64,000 bases of DNA from Phascolarctobacterium_A sp034086985 (GCA_034086985.1 JAXDZG010000021.1:62001-126000); one strand, 5' to 3'. Counted from the stretch's first letter, positions 49,422 to 58,325 are shown. Notes: generated by a model not told the origin, from the sequence alone. Made by a program: numbers and translations.

Positions 49422-50549
49422 ATGGAAGCATTTCTCGTTGCTTTAGCATCCGTTTGGGCAGATTCCGGTTTCTCCGCTCTGACTGGTGGCCACGTAATCA
49501 TGATCATCGTTGGTCTGATTCTGTTGTACATGGCTATTGGCAAAGGCTTTGAGCCCCTGCTGCTCTCTCCGATCGCTTTTGGTTGTATTCTGGCTAACAT
49601 TCCTAAAAACGGTTTCGAACAACCTGGCGTTATGTCCGTAATCGCATATGGCATTCACCACGAAGTATTCCCTCCGTTGATCTTCTTGGGCGTAGGCGCT
49701 ATGACCGACTTCGGTCCTCTGCTGGCTAACCCCAAAACCTTGCTGCTTGGTGCTGCTGCACAAGGCGGTGTATTCGTAGCTCTGCTCGGCGCTATGCTGC
49801 TGGGCTTCTCCGTACAAGAAGCTGCTGCTATCGGTATCATCGGTGGTGCTGACGGCCCGACTTCTATCTATCTGGCTGCTAAAATGGCTCCCCAACTGTT
49901 GGGCGCTATCGCTGTAGCTGCTTATTCCTACATGTCTCTGGTTCCCCTGATTCAGCCTCCTATCATGATGCTGTGCACCACTGAACATGACCGCAAGATC
50001 GTTATGAAACAATTGCGTCCGGTTTCTCGTTTCGAAAAGATCGCATTCCCGATCATGTGCACCATCGTTATCTCCTTGCTGTTACCTTCTGTAACCGCAT
50101 TGATTGGTATGCTGATGCTGGGTAACCTGTTCAAAGAAGCAGGCTGTTTGGATCGTCTGTCCGATACCGCACAAAACGCTATGATGAACATCGTAACCAT
50201 CATGCTGGCTACCGGTACTGGCGCAACCATGTCCGCTGAGTCCTTCTTGAACTATCAAACCATCCTGATCATCTGCTTGGGCCTGGTAGCATTCATTGCT
50301 GGTACTGCAATGGGCGCTATTTTCGGTACCCTGATGTGCAAACTGGATGGCGGCCAAACCAACCCGCTGATCGGTTCTGCAGGCGTATCCGCAGTTCCTA
50401 TGGCTGCTCGTGTATCTCAAAAAGTTGGCCAAAAATGCAACCCTGCTAACTTCTTGCTGATGCATGCTATGGGCCCCAACGTAGCAGGCGTTATCGGTAC
50501 TGCAGTAGCTGCTGGTACCATGCTGGCTATGATTGGTCCTGTTAAATAA
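49422..50549 (+). CDS. mmdB: Methylmalonyl-CoA decarboxylase beta subunit (sodium pump)
   Basis: The integral membrane subunit, 375 residues and about nine to eleven helices, that decarboxylates carboxybiotin and exports sodium. OadB-family features are LGVGAMTDFGPLLANPKTLLLGAAAQ, the sodium-site GIIGGADGPTSIYLAAKMAP (Asp near residue 144) and the C-terminal NPLIGSAGVSAVPMAARVSQ. RBS GGGAGGA. Last gene of the propionate operon, followed by a clear terminator. Confidence 0.96.
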   Translation: MEAFLVALASVWADSGFSALTGGHVIMIIVGLILLYMAIGKGFEPLLLSPIAFGCILANIPKNGFEQPGVMSVIAYGIHHEVFPPLIFLGVGAMTDFGPLLANPKTLLLGAAAQGGVFVALLGAMLLGFSVQEAAAIGIIGGADGPTSIYLAAKMAPQLLGAIAVAAYSYMSLVPLIQPPIMMLCTTEHDRKIVMKQLRPVSRFEKIAFPIMCTIVISLLLPSVTALIGMLMLGNLFKEAGCLDRLSDTAQNAMMNIVTIMLATGTGATMSAESFLNYQTILIICLGLVAFIAGTAMGAIFGTLMCKLDGGQTNPLIGSAGVSAVPMAARVSQKVGQKCNPANFLLMHAMGPNVAGVIGTAVAAGTMLAMIGPVK

Positions 50550-50566
50550 TTTCATTATTTAGCTAT

Positions 50567-50600
50567 GAAAGAGCTCACCTTTTAGGTGGGCTCTTTTTTA
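50567..50600 (+). terminator. Terminator of the propionate operon
   Basis: GAGCTCACC (50571-50579) pairs with GGTGGGCTC (50585-50593), one G-T pair and a short loop, then T6. Confidence 0.88.
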
Positions 50601-50756
50601 ATGCCCTTAAATAGCTTCTCCTATTCTTTGAAAGCAGGGCTAATAAAGAGTGAGGTTCAGGCAAAATTTCGGTGAAAAATCTAGATAAATTCTACTATTA
50701 TGGTCATATTTGTTGTATAATGAAGAAGTAATCTAAGTAAAGGAAGCGTTACTGCC

Positions 50757-52481
50757 GTGCAGAATTTTACTATTTCCAAGCAGTTTTTTAAAGACGTTTG
50801 GTTTCTCACCAAAAGCTATTGGCAATCCGAGGAAAAGAAGAAAGCCTTTTTTTTATTAGGATGTATTATAGCCCTAACCCTTGGCGTCGTCTATATGCTG
50901 GTGCTTTTGAATCAGTGGAATAATAGATTTTATAATGCGCTGCAGAATTATGCTACGGATACCATCTTTCATGAGCTATACGTATTCAGTGGCTTAGCAG
51001 CAATCTATATTATCCTTGCGGTTTATTCCTACTATCTCCAGCAATGTCTAATTATTAATTGGCGTAAGTGGCTTACAGCGAAATTCCTGGATGTATGGCT
51101 GAAGAACAAAACCTATTATCATCTGCAGATGTTTGGCAAGGATACAGATAACCCCGACCAACGTATTTCCGAAGATGTACGCCTATTCGTAGAGATGACC
51201 TTGGGCTTTACAGTGGGTATTATTAAAGCCTTTTGTACCTTTGCATCCTTTGTTGTTATACTCTATAGCATGTCAGGACCGCTGGTGTTCACTCTTTTTG
51301 GTCATACCTTCACAATTTACGGTTACCTTTTCTGGGCATCTCTGCTCTATTCTATCGCAGGTACCTACGTAACTCATTTAGTAGGACGTAAGCTAGTACA
51401 ATTGAATTTTATTCAACAGCGTTATGAAGCAGATTTTCGCTTTGCCATGATTCGCTTGCGCGAAAGTGCGGAGAACGTTGCCTTCTATCGTGGTGAAGCA
51501 CAGGAGGGCATGGTTTTTAAAGAGCGCTTTAAGCTCTTAATGGATAATTTCTGGAAGCTTGTCAATAAGCAAAAGCAGCTAGTATGGCTCAATTCAGGCT
51601 ATAGCCAAATCGCCATTATCTTTCCCTTTGTGGCAGCCATGAATAGGTACTTGAGCAAAGAATTCACTTTGGGTAGCCTGATGCAGGTTGCCAGTGCTTT
51701 TGGTCGTGTACAGGACTCCCTGTCCTACTTTGTGGATATGTACTCTAGCTTGGCTCAATGGCAGGCTGTAGTAATGCGTTTGACTTATTTTGGTCGCCAT
51801 ATGCAGGAGGTTTCTGCTGAGGCTGAACGCTTTCATTTGGAAAGATTTGCTACCTCTTCAGCAGTAAGTGCAGAGCAGATGCAGGTTAATTTGCCAGATG
51901 GGTCACCGCTTCTACAGAATATCAGCTTTACTCTGCAGCCTGGTACCAACGTGCTCATTAAAGGTGTGAGTGGTAGTGGCAAGAGTACTTTGTTGCGTGC
52001 TATAGCAGGCATTTGGCCCTTTGTTGAAGGTCAGATTAATCTGCCTAAGACTGAGGAGCTTATGTTTATTCCGCAAAAGCCTTACATTCCTTTGGGAACA
52101 TTGAGGGAAGCGCTGCTCTATCCAGGCACAAAGCCACTGGATGATACAGCACTAAAAGAGTTAATGCATACCTGTCAAATTGGATATTTAGAAGATAAGC
52201 TGGATCTCGTTGCGGATTGGAGTCATGTGCTATCCGTGGGCGAGCAGCAGCGTTTAGCCTTTGTACGCGCGCACATTCAAGAGCCCATCTGGTTATTCCT
52301 AGATGAAGCAACCTCAGCTCTTGATGAAGAAACTGAAGCAGCAATGTATCGTTTGCTTGGCGATAGGCTCAAAAATACGACAGTTGTCAGCGTTGGTCAC
52401 CGTAGTACCCTTAATAAATTCCATGGCTTAGTACTACGTTTGGATAAAACAGCACATAGCGTGCAGCTAGAAAAGCCTTAA
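50757..52481 (+). CDS. ABC transporter, fused permease and ATPase (YddA/SbmA-related)
   Basis: 574 residues: an N-terminal SbmA/BacA-like membrane domain (about 1-330; QWNNRFYNALQNYATD, NPDQRISEDVRLFVEMTLGF) fused to an ATPase with Walker A GVSGSGKST, signature LSVGEQQR and Walker B WLFLDEATSALDE. It belongs to the half-transporter group related to ABCD proteins; the substrate (peptide, cofactor or lipid precursor) is unknown. GTG 50757 is the start, 10 bases after AAGGAAG; the EF-type motif of the family begins right there. TATAAT at 50716-50721 may be its -10. Confidence 0.87.
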   Translation: MQNFTISKQFFKDVWFLTKSYWQSEEKKKAFFLLGCIIALTLGVVYMLVLLNQWNNRFYNALQNYATDTIFHELYVFSGLAAIYIILAVYSYYLQQCLIINWRKWLTAKFLDVWLKNKTYYHLQMFGKDTDNPDQRISEDVRLFVEMTLGFTVGIIKAFCTFASFVVILYSMSGPLVFTLFGHTFTIYGYLFWASLLYSIAGTYVTHLVGRKLVQLNFIQQRYEADFRFAMIRLRESAENVAFYRGEAQEGMVFKERFKLLMDNFWKLVNKQKQLVWLNSGYSQIAIIFPFVAAMNRYLSKEFTLGSLMQVASAFGRVQDSLSYFVDMYSSLAQWQAVVMRLTYFGRHMQEVSAEAERFHLERFATSSAVSAEQMQVNLPDGSPLLQNISFTLQPGTNVLIKGVSGSGKSTLLRAIAGIWPFVEGQINLPKTEELMFIPQKPYIPLGTLREALLYPGTKPLDDTALKELMHTCQIGYLEDKLDLVADWSHVLSVGEQQRLAFVRAHIQEPIWLFLDEATSALDEETEAAMYRLLGDRLKNTTVVSVGHRSTLNKFHGLVLRLDKTAHSVQLEKP

Positions 52482-52493
52482 GGAGGAGAAAAT

Positions 52494-53699
52494 ATGCTAC
52501 CTATGCAAATTACACCTAATATTTATGATGTGGGCGTACAGGATTGGGCTGTACGTGACTTTCATGGCTATAAAACTGAGCGCGGTGCAACCTATAATTC
52601 CTATCTCATCATGGACGAGAAAATAACCTTGATTGATACGGTAAAGGCACCCTTTGCCGAGGAATTATTGCACAATATCAGTCTGGTAACTCCCTTAGAA
52701 AGCGTGGATTATATTATCATTAACCATGTGGAGCCTGACCACAGTGGAGCAATGCCTGCTCTGGCCAAGGCTTGCCCCAACGCCAAGTTTATTATTTCCA
52801 TGGCTGGTAAAAATGAAGCCATCCAGCATTATGGCAATATTTTTGATTTTGAAGTGGTTAAGGATGGCGCTACCTTAAATATCGGTAAGCGTAATCTGGT
52901 CTTTGCTATGATGACCATGCTGCATTGGCCCGATAGCATGGCTACCTATTGTGTAGAGGATAAAATTCTCTTCTCCAACGACGCCTTTGGCGAGCATTAT
53001 GCAACCAGCAAGCGTTATGATGATGAGGTTGATGAAGCTGACCTCTTTTATGAAGCACGCAAGTATTTTGCTAATATCCTCTGGCCTTATGCAAAGCTCA
53101 TTGGTAAAGCTATTACTAAGGTAGGTGGCTTAGAAATTAAGATGATTGCTCCAAGCCACGGTGTAGTATGGCGCAAGAACATTGCTAAGATTGTGGATTG
53201 CTATAGCAAGTGGGGCCAGGGTGTATGTGATGGCAGCTTGGTAATCGCTTACGACAGCATGTGGGGCGGAACCGAAAAGCTGGCTCGCGCCATGGCTCGC
53301 GGTGCACAAAAGGCAGGCATCGAGGTGAAGGTATTCAAGCTGAGTGCAACGCCCAACAGCACTGTAGCTGCTGAGGTTTTCACTGCTTCCGGTCTTTTGG
53401 TTGGTTCTCCTACTCTCAATAGCGGTATGATGCCTAGCATGGGCTCCTTCCTGACCTATCTGAAGGGCTTAGCTCCCACTGGCAAGAAGACTGCTGCCTT
53501 CGGTACCTTCGGCTGGGCCGGTGGTGCGCAAAAGGATATGGAAGAGCTTCTGGGCAAGTTTAGCAAAGAGGTATTGCCTGGACATACCTGTAAGTGGACA
53601 CCCCAACCGAACAATTTGGAGGCTGCTGAGCAATTTGGCTATGACTTTGCCCAAAGCCTTTTAGAGGATGAACACGAGGAGTGCCACTGCGCAGATTAA
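52494..53699 (+). CDS. FprA-type flavodiiron protein
   Basis: Reduces oxygen (or nitric oxide) to harmless products in anaerobes; 401 residues. The N-terminal metallo-beta-lactamase-like domain has the diiron ligands H78, E80, D82 and H83 in NHVEPDHSGAM, and LHWPDSM with a further histidine. The C-terminal flavodoxin domain (from about 250) shows the FMN loop YDSMWGGTEKLA and SPTLNSGMMPSM. There is no fused rubredoxin. AAGGAGGAGA lies before ATG 52494, and the ABC gene ends 12 bases upstream, so they are cotranscribed. Confidence 0.93.
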   Translation: MLPMQITPNIYDVGVQDWAVRDFHGYKTERGATYNSYLIMDEKITLIDTVKAPFAEELLHNISLVTPLESVDYIIINHVEPDHSGAMPALAKACPNAKFIISMAGKNEAIQHYGNIFDFEVVKDGATLNIGKRNLVFAMMTMLHWPDSMATYCVEDKILFSNDAFGEHYATSKRYDDEVDEADLFYEARKYFANILWPYAKLIGKAITKVGGLEIKMIAPSHGVVWRKNIAKIVDCYSKWGQGVCDGSLVIAYDSMWGGTEKLARAMARGAQKAGIEVKVFKLSATPNSTVAAEVFTASGLLVGSPTLNSGMMPSMGSFLTYLKGLAPTGKKTAAFGTFGWAGGAQKDMEELLGKFSKEVLPGHTCKWTPQPNNLEAAEQFGYDFAQSLLEDEHEECHCAD

Positions 53700-53828
53700 T
53701 ATAGCAGCAGAGTTTAGTATGACTAGGAAAAGTTGCTATTTATTCACTTTTTTGTAATTATTTCTGCTGTGAAATAAGTCTTAAATGGTGTATAATAGAG
53801 CTAAGAAAAGTGAAAGCGAGGGCTTATG

Positions 53829-54260
53829 ATGAATTTAAAAGCTACTAAATTTACCAATTTTATTAACGAAAGAAATATCAACGTTTTCCAAATGCAAGAA
53901 ATTGATGGCGATATGCATCCCGTTGTATATCGCAGCGCTATGGAGGTTGGCGGCCAAAATCTGCCCACCATGCTGGTTATTGACGACAGCATTTATGTAA
54001 TGCTGCAGGTGCGCGTGGGCGCAGGCCTGGTGAAGGAATCCAACAAGGCTGCTATCATGGAGCATATGAACAGCCTGAACGAAAACTACAAGGTTTTCAA
54101 ATATTATGCAAATGAAAACGGTGATATCGTAATCGAAAGCTGCATTCCTACCACTGATGAGGAATTTATGCCTGAGCTGGTGCATGCAGTAATCGATGTA
54201 GTGCTGAAGCATCTGAACGAGGAATATCCCAAGCTGATGAAGACTGTTTGGTCCAACTAA
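53829..54260 (+). CDS. YbjN-domain protein
   Basis: A 143-residue soluble protein resembling the YbjN/type III secretion chaperone-like fold: FTNFINERNINVFQMQEIDGDMHPVVYRSAMEVGGQNLPTMLVIDDSIYVMLQVRVG, then a long helix and DGDIVIESCIP-like strand (NGDIVIESCIPTTDEEF). Function of the family is unclear (stress and motility in enterobacteria). ATG 53829, 6 bases after GAGGG, was preferred to the adjacent ATG 53826. A TATAAT at 53791-53796 probably marks its promoter. Confidence 0.72.
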   Translation: MNLKATKFTNFINERNINVFQMQEIDGDMHPVVYRSAMEVGGQNLPTMLVIDDSIYVMLQVRVGAGLVKESNKAAIMEHMNSLNENYKVFKYYANENGDIVIESCIPTTDEEFMPELVHAVIDVVLKHLNEEYPKLMKTVWSN

Positions 54261-54276
54261 TTTCATAAAACGCTCG

Positions 54277-54383
54277 AATAAAGGGAGTAGCTGGCATGGA
54301 AGCCTGAGGGTAACCATGTTTGCATTGCCGTCAGTACGATTAGAGTTGCTCTAGTCCGGTGATGTGAGTAAATGGCGAGACTT
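54277..54383 (+). promoter_or_regulatory. Manganese riboswitch (yybP-ykoY)
   Basis: The segment has the conserved AAAGGGAGTAGCTGGC at 54281, GCCTGAGGGTAACCATG, CAGTACG, a central helix, then CCGGTGATGTGAGTAAATGGCGAGACTTTG. These are the two loop signatures of the yybP-ykoY class, which senses Mn(II). The terminator follows directly. Upstream there is no clear promoter, so transcription may come through the YbjN gene. Confidence 0.88.
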
Positions 54384-54426
54384 TGTTGCAAAATGATTGT
54401 TTTTGCAGCATTGCCTCGCCTTTTTC
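54374..54426 (+). terminator. Riboswitch-controlled terminator before the P2B ATPase
   Basis: GGCGAG (54374-54379) pairs with CTCGCC (54415-54420), with an inner TTGCAAAA/TTTTTGCAG stem, followed by T5. The GGCGAG also belongs to the Mn aptamer, giving the switch. Confidence 0.85.
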
Positions 54427-54461
54427 TATAGGTAAGGTTATGCTGAAGGGAGGCAAAACTT

Positions 54462-57116
54462 ATGGAAAAATATGGATTAAGCTCACAGGAGGTGTTGGCA
54501 AGTAGCAGGCTGCACGGAAAAAATGTGCTGCCGCAGCCGCCGAGACAAAGCTTTTTAAGTAAGCTGTGGGAGAATTTGCAGGATCCTATGATTAGAATTC
54601 TGCTGGTGGCGTTACTCATTAATGTGGCCTTCGTCTACACCGGACACAGCGATTGGGTGGAAACGGTAGGGATTTTTGTAGCTATAGTGCTAGCGGTGCT
54701 TGTCTCTACTTGGTCGGAGTATAGCAATGAAAATGCTTTTCAGCGCTTGCAGGCGGAGGCAATCCTCACCACCTGCAAGGTGTGGCGTGATGGCAAGCCG
54801 CAAAGCCTGCCCATTGAGGAAATAGTAGTGGGCGATGTGGTGATTTTGGAGGCTGGCGATAAGGTGCCTGCGGATGGCATTGTGCTAGAGGGAAGGCTAG
54901 AAGTGGACCAAGCTGCCTTAAATGGTGAAAGCGAGCCTGTAGAAAAAATTTCCCGGGAAATAGAGCAGGATAGAAACCAAGGCATTGACCTGCTGAATAA
55001 GCACAATCTCTTTCGCGGCAGCGTTATTGTAGAGGGCAATGGCTTGCTTTTAGTGCAAAAGATAGGAGCAGCTTCCTTATATGGGCAGTTGACCCAAGAA
55101 TTGCGAGAGGACGATAGGGAAAGTCCTCTCAAGCTGAAGCTCAAAGCCTTGGCACAGCATATCAGCAAGCTGGGCTATACCGGTGCTGTGCTCATCGCTG
55201 TAGCGGTGATGCTGCACAAGCTTATGGCATCAGGCGGCTGGACTGCTTATACAAGTAATTGGACACTAGTTTTAAGCGATTTACTACAGGCAATTATCCT
55301 AGCTATTATTATTATCGTTATGGCTGTACCTGAGGGCTTACCCTTGATGATTGCCATAGTATCCTCTTTAAACATGCGCAAAATGCTGCAGGATCAGGTG
55401 CTAGTGCGCAAGCTAGTGGGAATCGAAACAGCGGGCAGCCTGAATATTCTCTTCACTGATAAGACGGGGACTATAACCAAGGGAAAGCTAGAAGTGCTTA
55501 CCCTGCGCACAGGTGAAGGCAGAAAATATCACAGCCTAGAGCAAGCACCCCTAGCGATTCAAAGCTTATTCCTAGAACAAGTGCTATTGAATACCTCCGC
55601 TACCTTGGGTGAAGAGGGGCTCGTAGGCGGTAATATGACGGAATTAGCCCTAGAGAATTTTGCGAAGGAGCAAATCAAGGGAATTTCTTTAGCCGAGCTA
55701 CCTGAGCGCATAGATTTCCAGCCCTTTAATAGCAGCAATAAATTCTCTTGGGCTAAGCTTAAACATGGTGCTAAGGAATATTATTTGCTCAAGGGTGCTC
55801 CGGAAAAGCTCTTGCCCAAATGTAAATATTACTGGTCCGATGATGGCTTACGGCTTACAATGTCTGATACACTGCGCTTGCAGCAGGTTTTTTGGCTGGA
55901 CCAACAGGCTAAGAAGTCCATGCGTCTGCTAGCCCTATGCACCTATGAAGATGTTGGCAAAGGCACAGGGCAAGGTACTGAGCTAGGGGAGGAGCTACCT
56001 AAATGCGGACTGACACTAATAGGCGTGGTCGCCATACGCGATGATGTGCGGCCGGAGGCCGTACAAGCAATCGTGCAGGTACAGCAGGCCGGCGTGCAGG
56101 TGGTGATGATCACCGGCGATAGAAAAGAGACGGCAATGGCCATTGCTAGGGAGGCCGGCCTGCTGCGTTCTGAGGATGAGATTGTATGGACATCATCAGA
56201 ATTACAGGAGCTTAGTGATACTGAAATCAAAGAAAATCTAAGTAAGCTAAGAGTAGTTGCAAGAGCATTACCCATGGATAAGCTAAGATTAGTACGACTT
56301 GCCCAAGAAATGAATCTTGTGGTAGGTATGACCGGCGACGGTGTCAACGACGCACCGGCGCTGAAGCGTGCCGATGTGGGCTTTGCCATGGGCAGTGGCA
56401 CGGAGGTGGCTAAGGAAGCCGGTGACATCGTAATCATGGACGACAACTTCCTCAGCATTAAGCAAGCCATATTGTATGGTCGCACTATCTACAATAATAT
56501 TTGTAAATTTATCGTCTTCCAGCTCACAATTAATTTTGCGGCTGTGGCTATAAGCTTTCTGGCTCCTTTCATGGGCATCGATAAGCCTCTGACCATTACT
56601 CAAATCCTCTGGATTAATCTTGTGATGGACACACTGGCGGCTCTGGCCTTCGGCGGCGAGCCCGCTTTGGCAAGCTATATGGCGGAACAGCCTAAGCAGC
56701 GCAGTGCACCCATTGTGAGCAAAAAAATGCTGCGGCAGATTATTTTTAGTGGCAGCTTGATGACTTTAATAGGCCTAGCCTTTTTTGAAAGCAGCTGGGT
56801 GGACAGTTTGTTTAGAAATGCGCCCGACCATATTTATACCTATACAGGCTTTTTCAGCGCCTTCATTATGATGGCCGTGGCTAATGCCTTCAATGTGCGC
56901 ACCGGCGATGTGCACATATTAAAAAATTTGGGGCAAAATAAGGCTTTCGTGCAGGTGATGGCTCTCATTGTGGTAGTACAGCTTGCCATGACTTATCTTG
57001 GTGGTAGCCTTTTGCGTACCACTCCCTTACAGTGGCAGGAGTGGCTGGTGGTGGCAGTGTGTGCTGGGATAACGCTTGTAGCAGGGTTGCTTTTTAAGCT
57101 GTATAGGCCTGAGTAG
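54462..57116 (+). CDS. P2B-type cation ATPase, probably a Mn or Ca exporter
   Basis: An 884-residue membrane pump. Motifs are the actuator ALNGESEP, M4 PEGL (P290), the phosphorylation site D333 in DKTGT, the hinge TGDGVNDAP (from 624) and M6 NLVMDT. PEGL and NLVMDT are those of plasma-membrane-type calcium pumps. The N-terminus is short, without an autoinhibitory domain. Because a manganese riboswitch stands directly upstream, manganese export is the more likely role. RBS GAAGGGAGG before ATG 54462. Confidence 0.93.
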   Translation: MEKYGLSSQEVLASSRLHGKNVLPQPPRQSFLSKLWENLQDPMIRILLVALLINVAFVYTGHSDWVETVGIFVAIVLAVLVSTWSEYSNENAFQRLQAEAILTTCKVWRDGKPQSLPIEEIVVGDVVILEAGDKVPADGIVLEGRLEVDQAALNGESEPVEKISREIEQDRNQGIDLLNKHNLFRGSVIVEGNGLLLVQKIGAASLYGQLTQELREDDRESPLKLKLKALAQHISKLGYTGAVLIAVAVMLHKLMASGGWTAYTSNWTLVLSDLLQAIILAIIIIVMAVPEGLPLMIAIVSSLNMRKMLQDQVLVRKLVGIETAGSLNILFTDKTGTITKGKLEVLTLRTGEGRKYHSLEQAPLAIQSLFLEQVLLNTSATLGEEGLVGGNMTELALENFAKEQIKGISLAELPERIDFQPFNSSNKFSWAKLKHGAKEYYLLKGAPEKLLPKCKYYWSDDGLRLTMSDTLRLQQVFWLDQQAKKSMRLLALCTYEDVGKGTGQGTELGEELPKCGLTLIGVVAIRDDVRPEAVQAIVQVQQAGVQVVMITGDRKETAMAIAREAGLLRSEDEIVWTSSELQELSDTEIKENLSKLRVVARALPMDKLRLVRLAQEMNLVVGMTGDGVNDAPALKRADVGFAMGSGTEVAKEAGDIVIMDDNFLSIKQAILYGRTIYNNICKFIVFQLTINFAAVAISFLAPFMGIDKPLTITQILWINLVMDTLAALAFGGEPALASYMAEQPKQRSAPIVSKKMLRQIIFSGSLMTLIGLAFFESSWVDSLFRNAPDHIYTYTGFFSAFIMMAVANAFNVRTGDVHILKNLGQNKAFVQVMALIVVVQLAMTYLGGSLLRTTPLQWQEWLVVAVCAGITLVAGLLFKLYRPE

Positions 57117-57146
57117 TTTGCAAGACTACCTAAGTAGACAAAGGAT

Positions 57147-57194
57147 AAAATCCCAGTAGGGGTCGCTCATAGAGACGTCTACTGGGATTTTTGT
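57147..57194 (+). terminator. Bidirectional terminator between converging genes
   Basis: AAAATCCCAGTAG (57147-57159) pairs with CTACTGGGATTTT (57179-57191). A and T runs on both sides serve both strands. Confidence 0.85.
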
Positions 57195-57202
57195 ATAAAA
57201 GA

Positions 57203-57412
57203 TTATTTCAAGAGCTCAATATAATCTATTTCTAGGGATTGGGCTATTAAAAACAAGGACTCGATGTTAAAGTTTTCTTTGCCATGCTCCATCTTGCTAA
57301 TGCGGGATCTGGATACGCCGGACTTTTCTGCGAGTTTCTCCTGAGTCCAGCCTTTCAGCCTGCGCTGCCTCAGGATATTAAAGCCTATTTGTTTGTATAT
57401 ATCCTGAAACAT
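57203..57412 (-). CDS. Small XRE-family helix-turn-helix protein
   Basis: 69 residues, little more than a DNA-binding domain: IGFNILRQRRLKGWTQEKLAEKSGVSRSRISKMEHGKENFNIESLFLIAQSLEIDYIELL. GAGGGAG lies before the ATG on the minus strand. TATAAT-like sequences (TATTATATATTAAGG region, 57434-57452) could be its promoter. Possible remnant or regulator of the decayed region that follows; targets unknown. Confidence 0.85.
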   Translation of the reverse strand: MFQDIYKQIGFNILRQRRLKGWTQEKLAEKSGVSRSRISKMEHGKENFNIESLFLIAQSLEIDYIELLK

Positions 57413-57749
57413 ATAGCTATTCTCCCTCCTTAATATATAATACTATTATGACATAATTCCTCTAATTTTTCAGTGCAAGATAGAGCACATTTGTGACTTT
57501 TACGACACAATACACTTAGCAGCTACGTGACTATCTGAGAACGTTTGAACTGATCATTTTTGCAGTGAGTAAAGCAAATCTTGTCATAAAATACGCTATT
57601 TTTATATACTACAACCTCACTATCTAAAGTATAACCTCCCAGAAGGACATTAAGTGTCATTTAAAAGAGGAACTAGAAAATAATTTGGGTCTAAAGAAGA
57701 ATTAGAAAATACGGGAACATAGGATGGGATGATTAACTGGCAAATTAAC

Positions 57750-57798
57750 AGTTGTAAAAAGTTGTAAAACAGTTTTGGAGTTGTAAAAAGTTGTAAAA
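57750..57798 (+). repeat. Four AGTTGTAAAA repeats
   Basis: Copies begin at 57750, 57760, 57779 and 57789: two tandem pairs separated by CAGTTTTGG. The 10 and 19-base steps put all on nearly the same helix face, as for a regulator or iteron site. Confidence 0.75.
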
Positions 57799-57813
57799 GG
57801 AGCGTGATTGAGC

Positions 57814-57867
57814 ATGAAGAAACCATTTTCTCTTACTTTCGGGAAAGGACCTTTTACCCAGATTTAA
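57814..57867 (+). pseudogene. 17-codon ORF, possible start of a lost ATPase
   Basis: Encodes MKKPFSLTFGKGPFTQI after AAGGAG. The opening PFSLTFGK resembles, from memory, the first residues of a group of AAA-type ATPases in Firmicutes (PFTLTFGKxP), so this may be the surviving start of a deleted gene. Could also be a real small peptide. Confidence 0.3.
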
Positions 57868-58127
57868 AGAATTTGTTTTGAGAAATTACGATATGGAAGG
57901 TTAAAAAAGGATGGATGCCCCCTGTTGAATAAAGGAAAGCATGCATGTTTGCCGCTTAATCATAAATTGATGTGTCCAGGATTCTGGGTACATATCAAAG
58001 CTAGAAAAGCCGTTATTTCCGTTATTTTGTAATTTAGCAACCTACGATTTTATGCAGGATACAATTTAAGCTGCTCCTATTAAGAGTTTATTACATATAA
58101 TGTTTTTCTAGCAGGAGGTGAGCTCCC

Positions 58128-58271
58128 GTGCCCCAGGTCAGGCTAATCAAAAACAGATTACTTCATTTCTACACCCTTTTGTCAGAGAGTAAGTCGATTT
58201 ACGCAAACTTCACAAAAAAGCTGAGGAAAAAGCCTCGGCTTTTTTGCATTTTGAGGCTATTTCTGGTATAA
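58128..58271 (+). CDS. Possible 47-residue leader ORF before secA
   Basis: GTG 58128 stands 7 bases after a perfect Shine-Dalgarno AGGAGGTG. The product is very basic (MPQVRLIKNRLLHFYTLLSE, then SKSIYANFTKKLRKKP) and its last third is encoded inside the terminator at 58213. A TATAAT at 58096-58101 may drive it. I do not recognise the sequence. It could be a leader peptide, a vestige of an upstream gene, or chance. Confidence 0.4.
   Translation: MPQVRLIKNRLLHFYTLLSESKSIYANFTKKLRKKPRLFCILRLFLV
58213..58245 (+). terminator. Terminator upstream of secA
   Basis: AAAAAAGCTGAGG pairs with CCTCGGCTTTTTT around a 6-base loop. Confidence 0.88.
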
Positions 58272-58272
58272 T
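58244..58272 (+). promoter_or_regulatory. secA promoter
   Basis: TTGCAT (58244-58249), 17-base spacer and an extended -10 TGGTATAAT (TATAAT 58267-58272). The -35 overlaps the T run of the preceding terminator. Confidence 0.8.
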
Positions 58273-58325
58273 TCAAAATTAGGTGTATAGTCTTTTGTTA
58301 CACATGAATTTAAGGAGTGATCGTT

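Larger units (their letters stand above)
57413..58127 (+). other. AT-rich intergenic region, probably decayed
   Basis: About 715 bases with no convincing gene. It contains four copies of GTTGTAAAA (57751-57798), a 17-codon ORF at 57814, and a second 54-codon open stretch in the same frame after its stop (57868-58032). There is also a 24-codon open stretch near 57645-57710 ending KEELENNLGLKKN that looks like a lost gene's tail. No intact mobile element or RNA gene was seen. Confidence 0.5.

Noticed and set aside
57750..57798. The AGTTGTAAAA repeats as a CRISPR array
   Set aside because: Units are only 10 bases with no spacers and no cas genes nearby.
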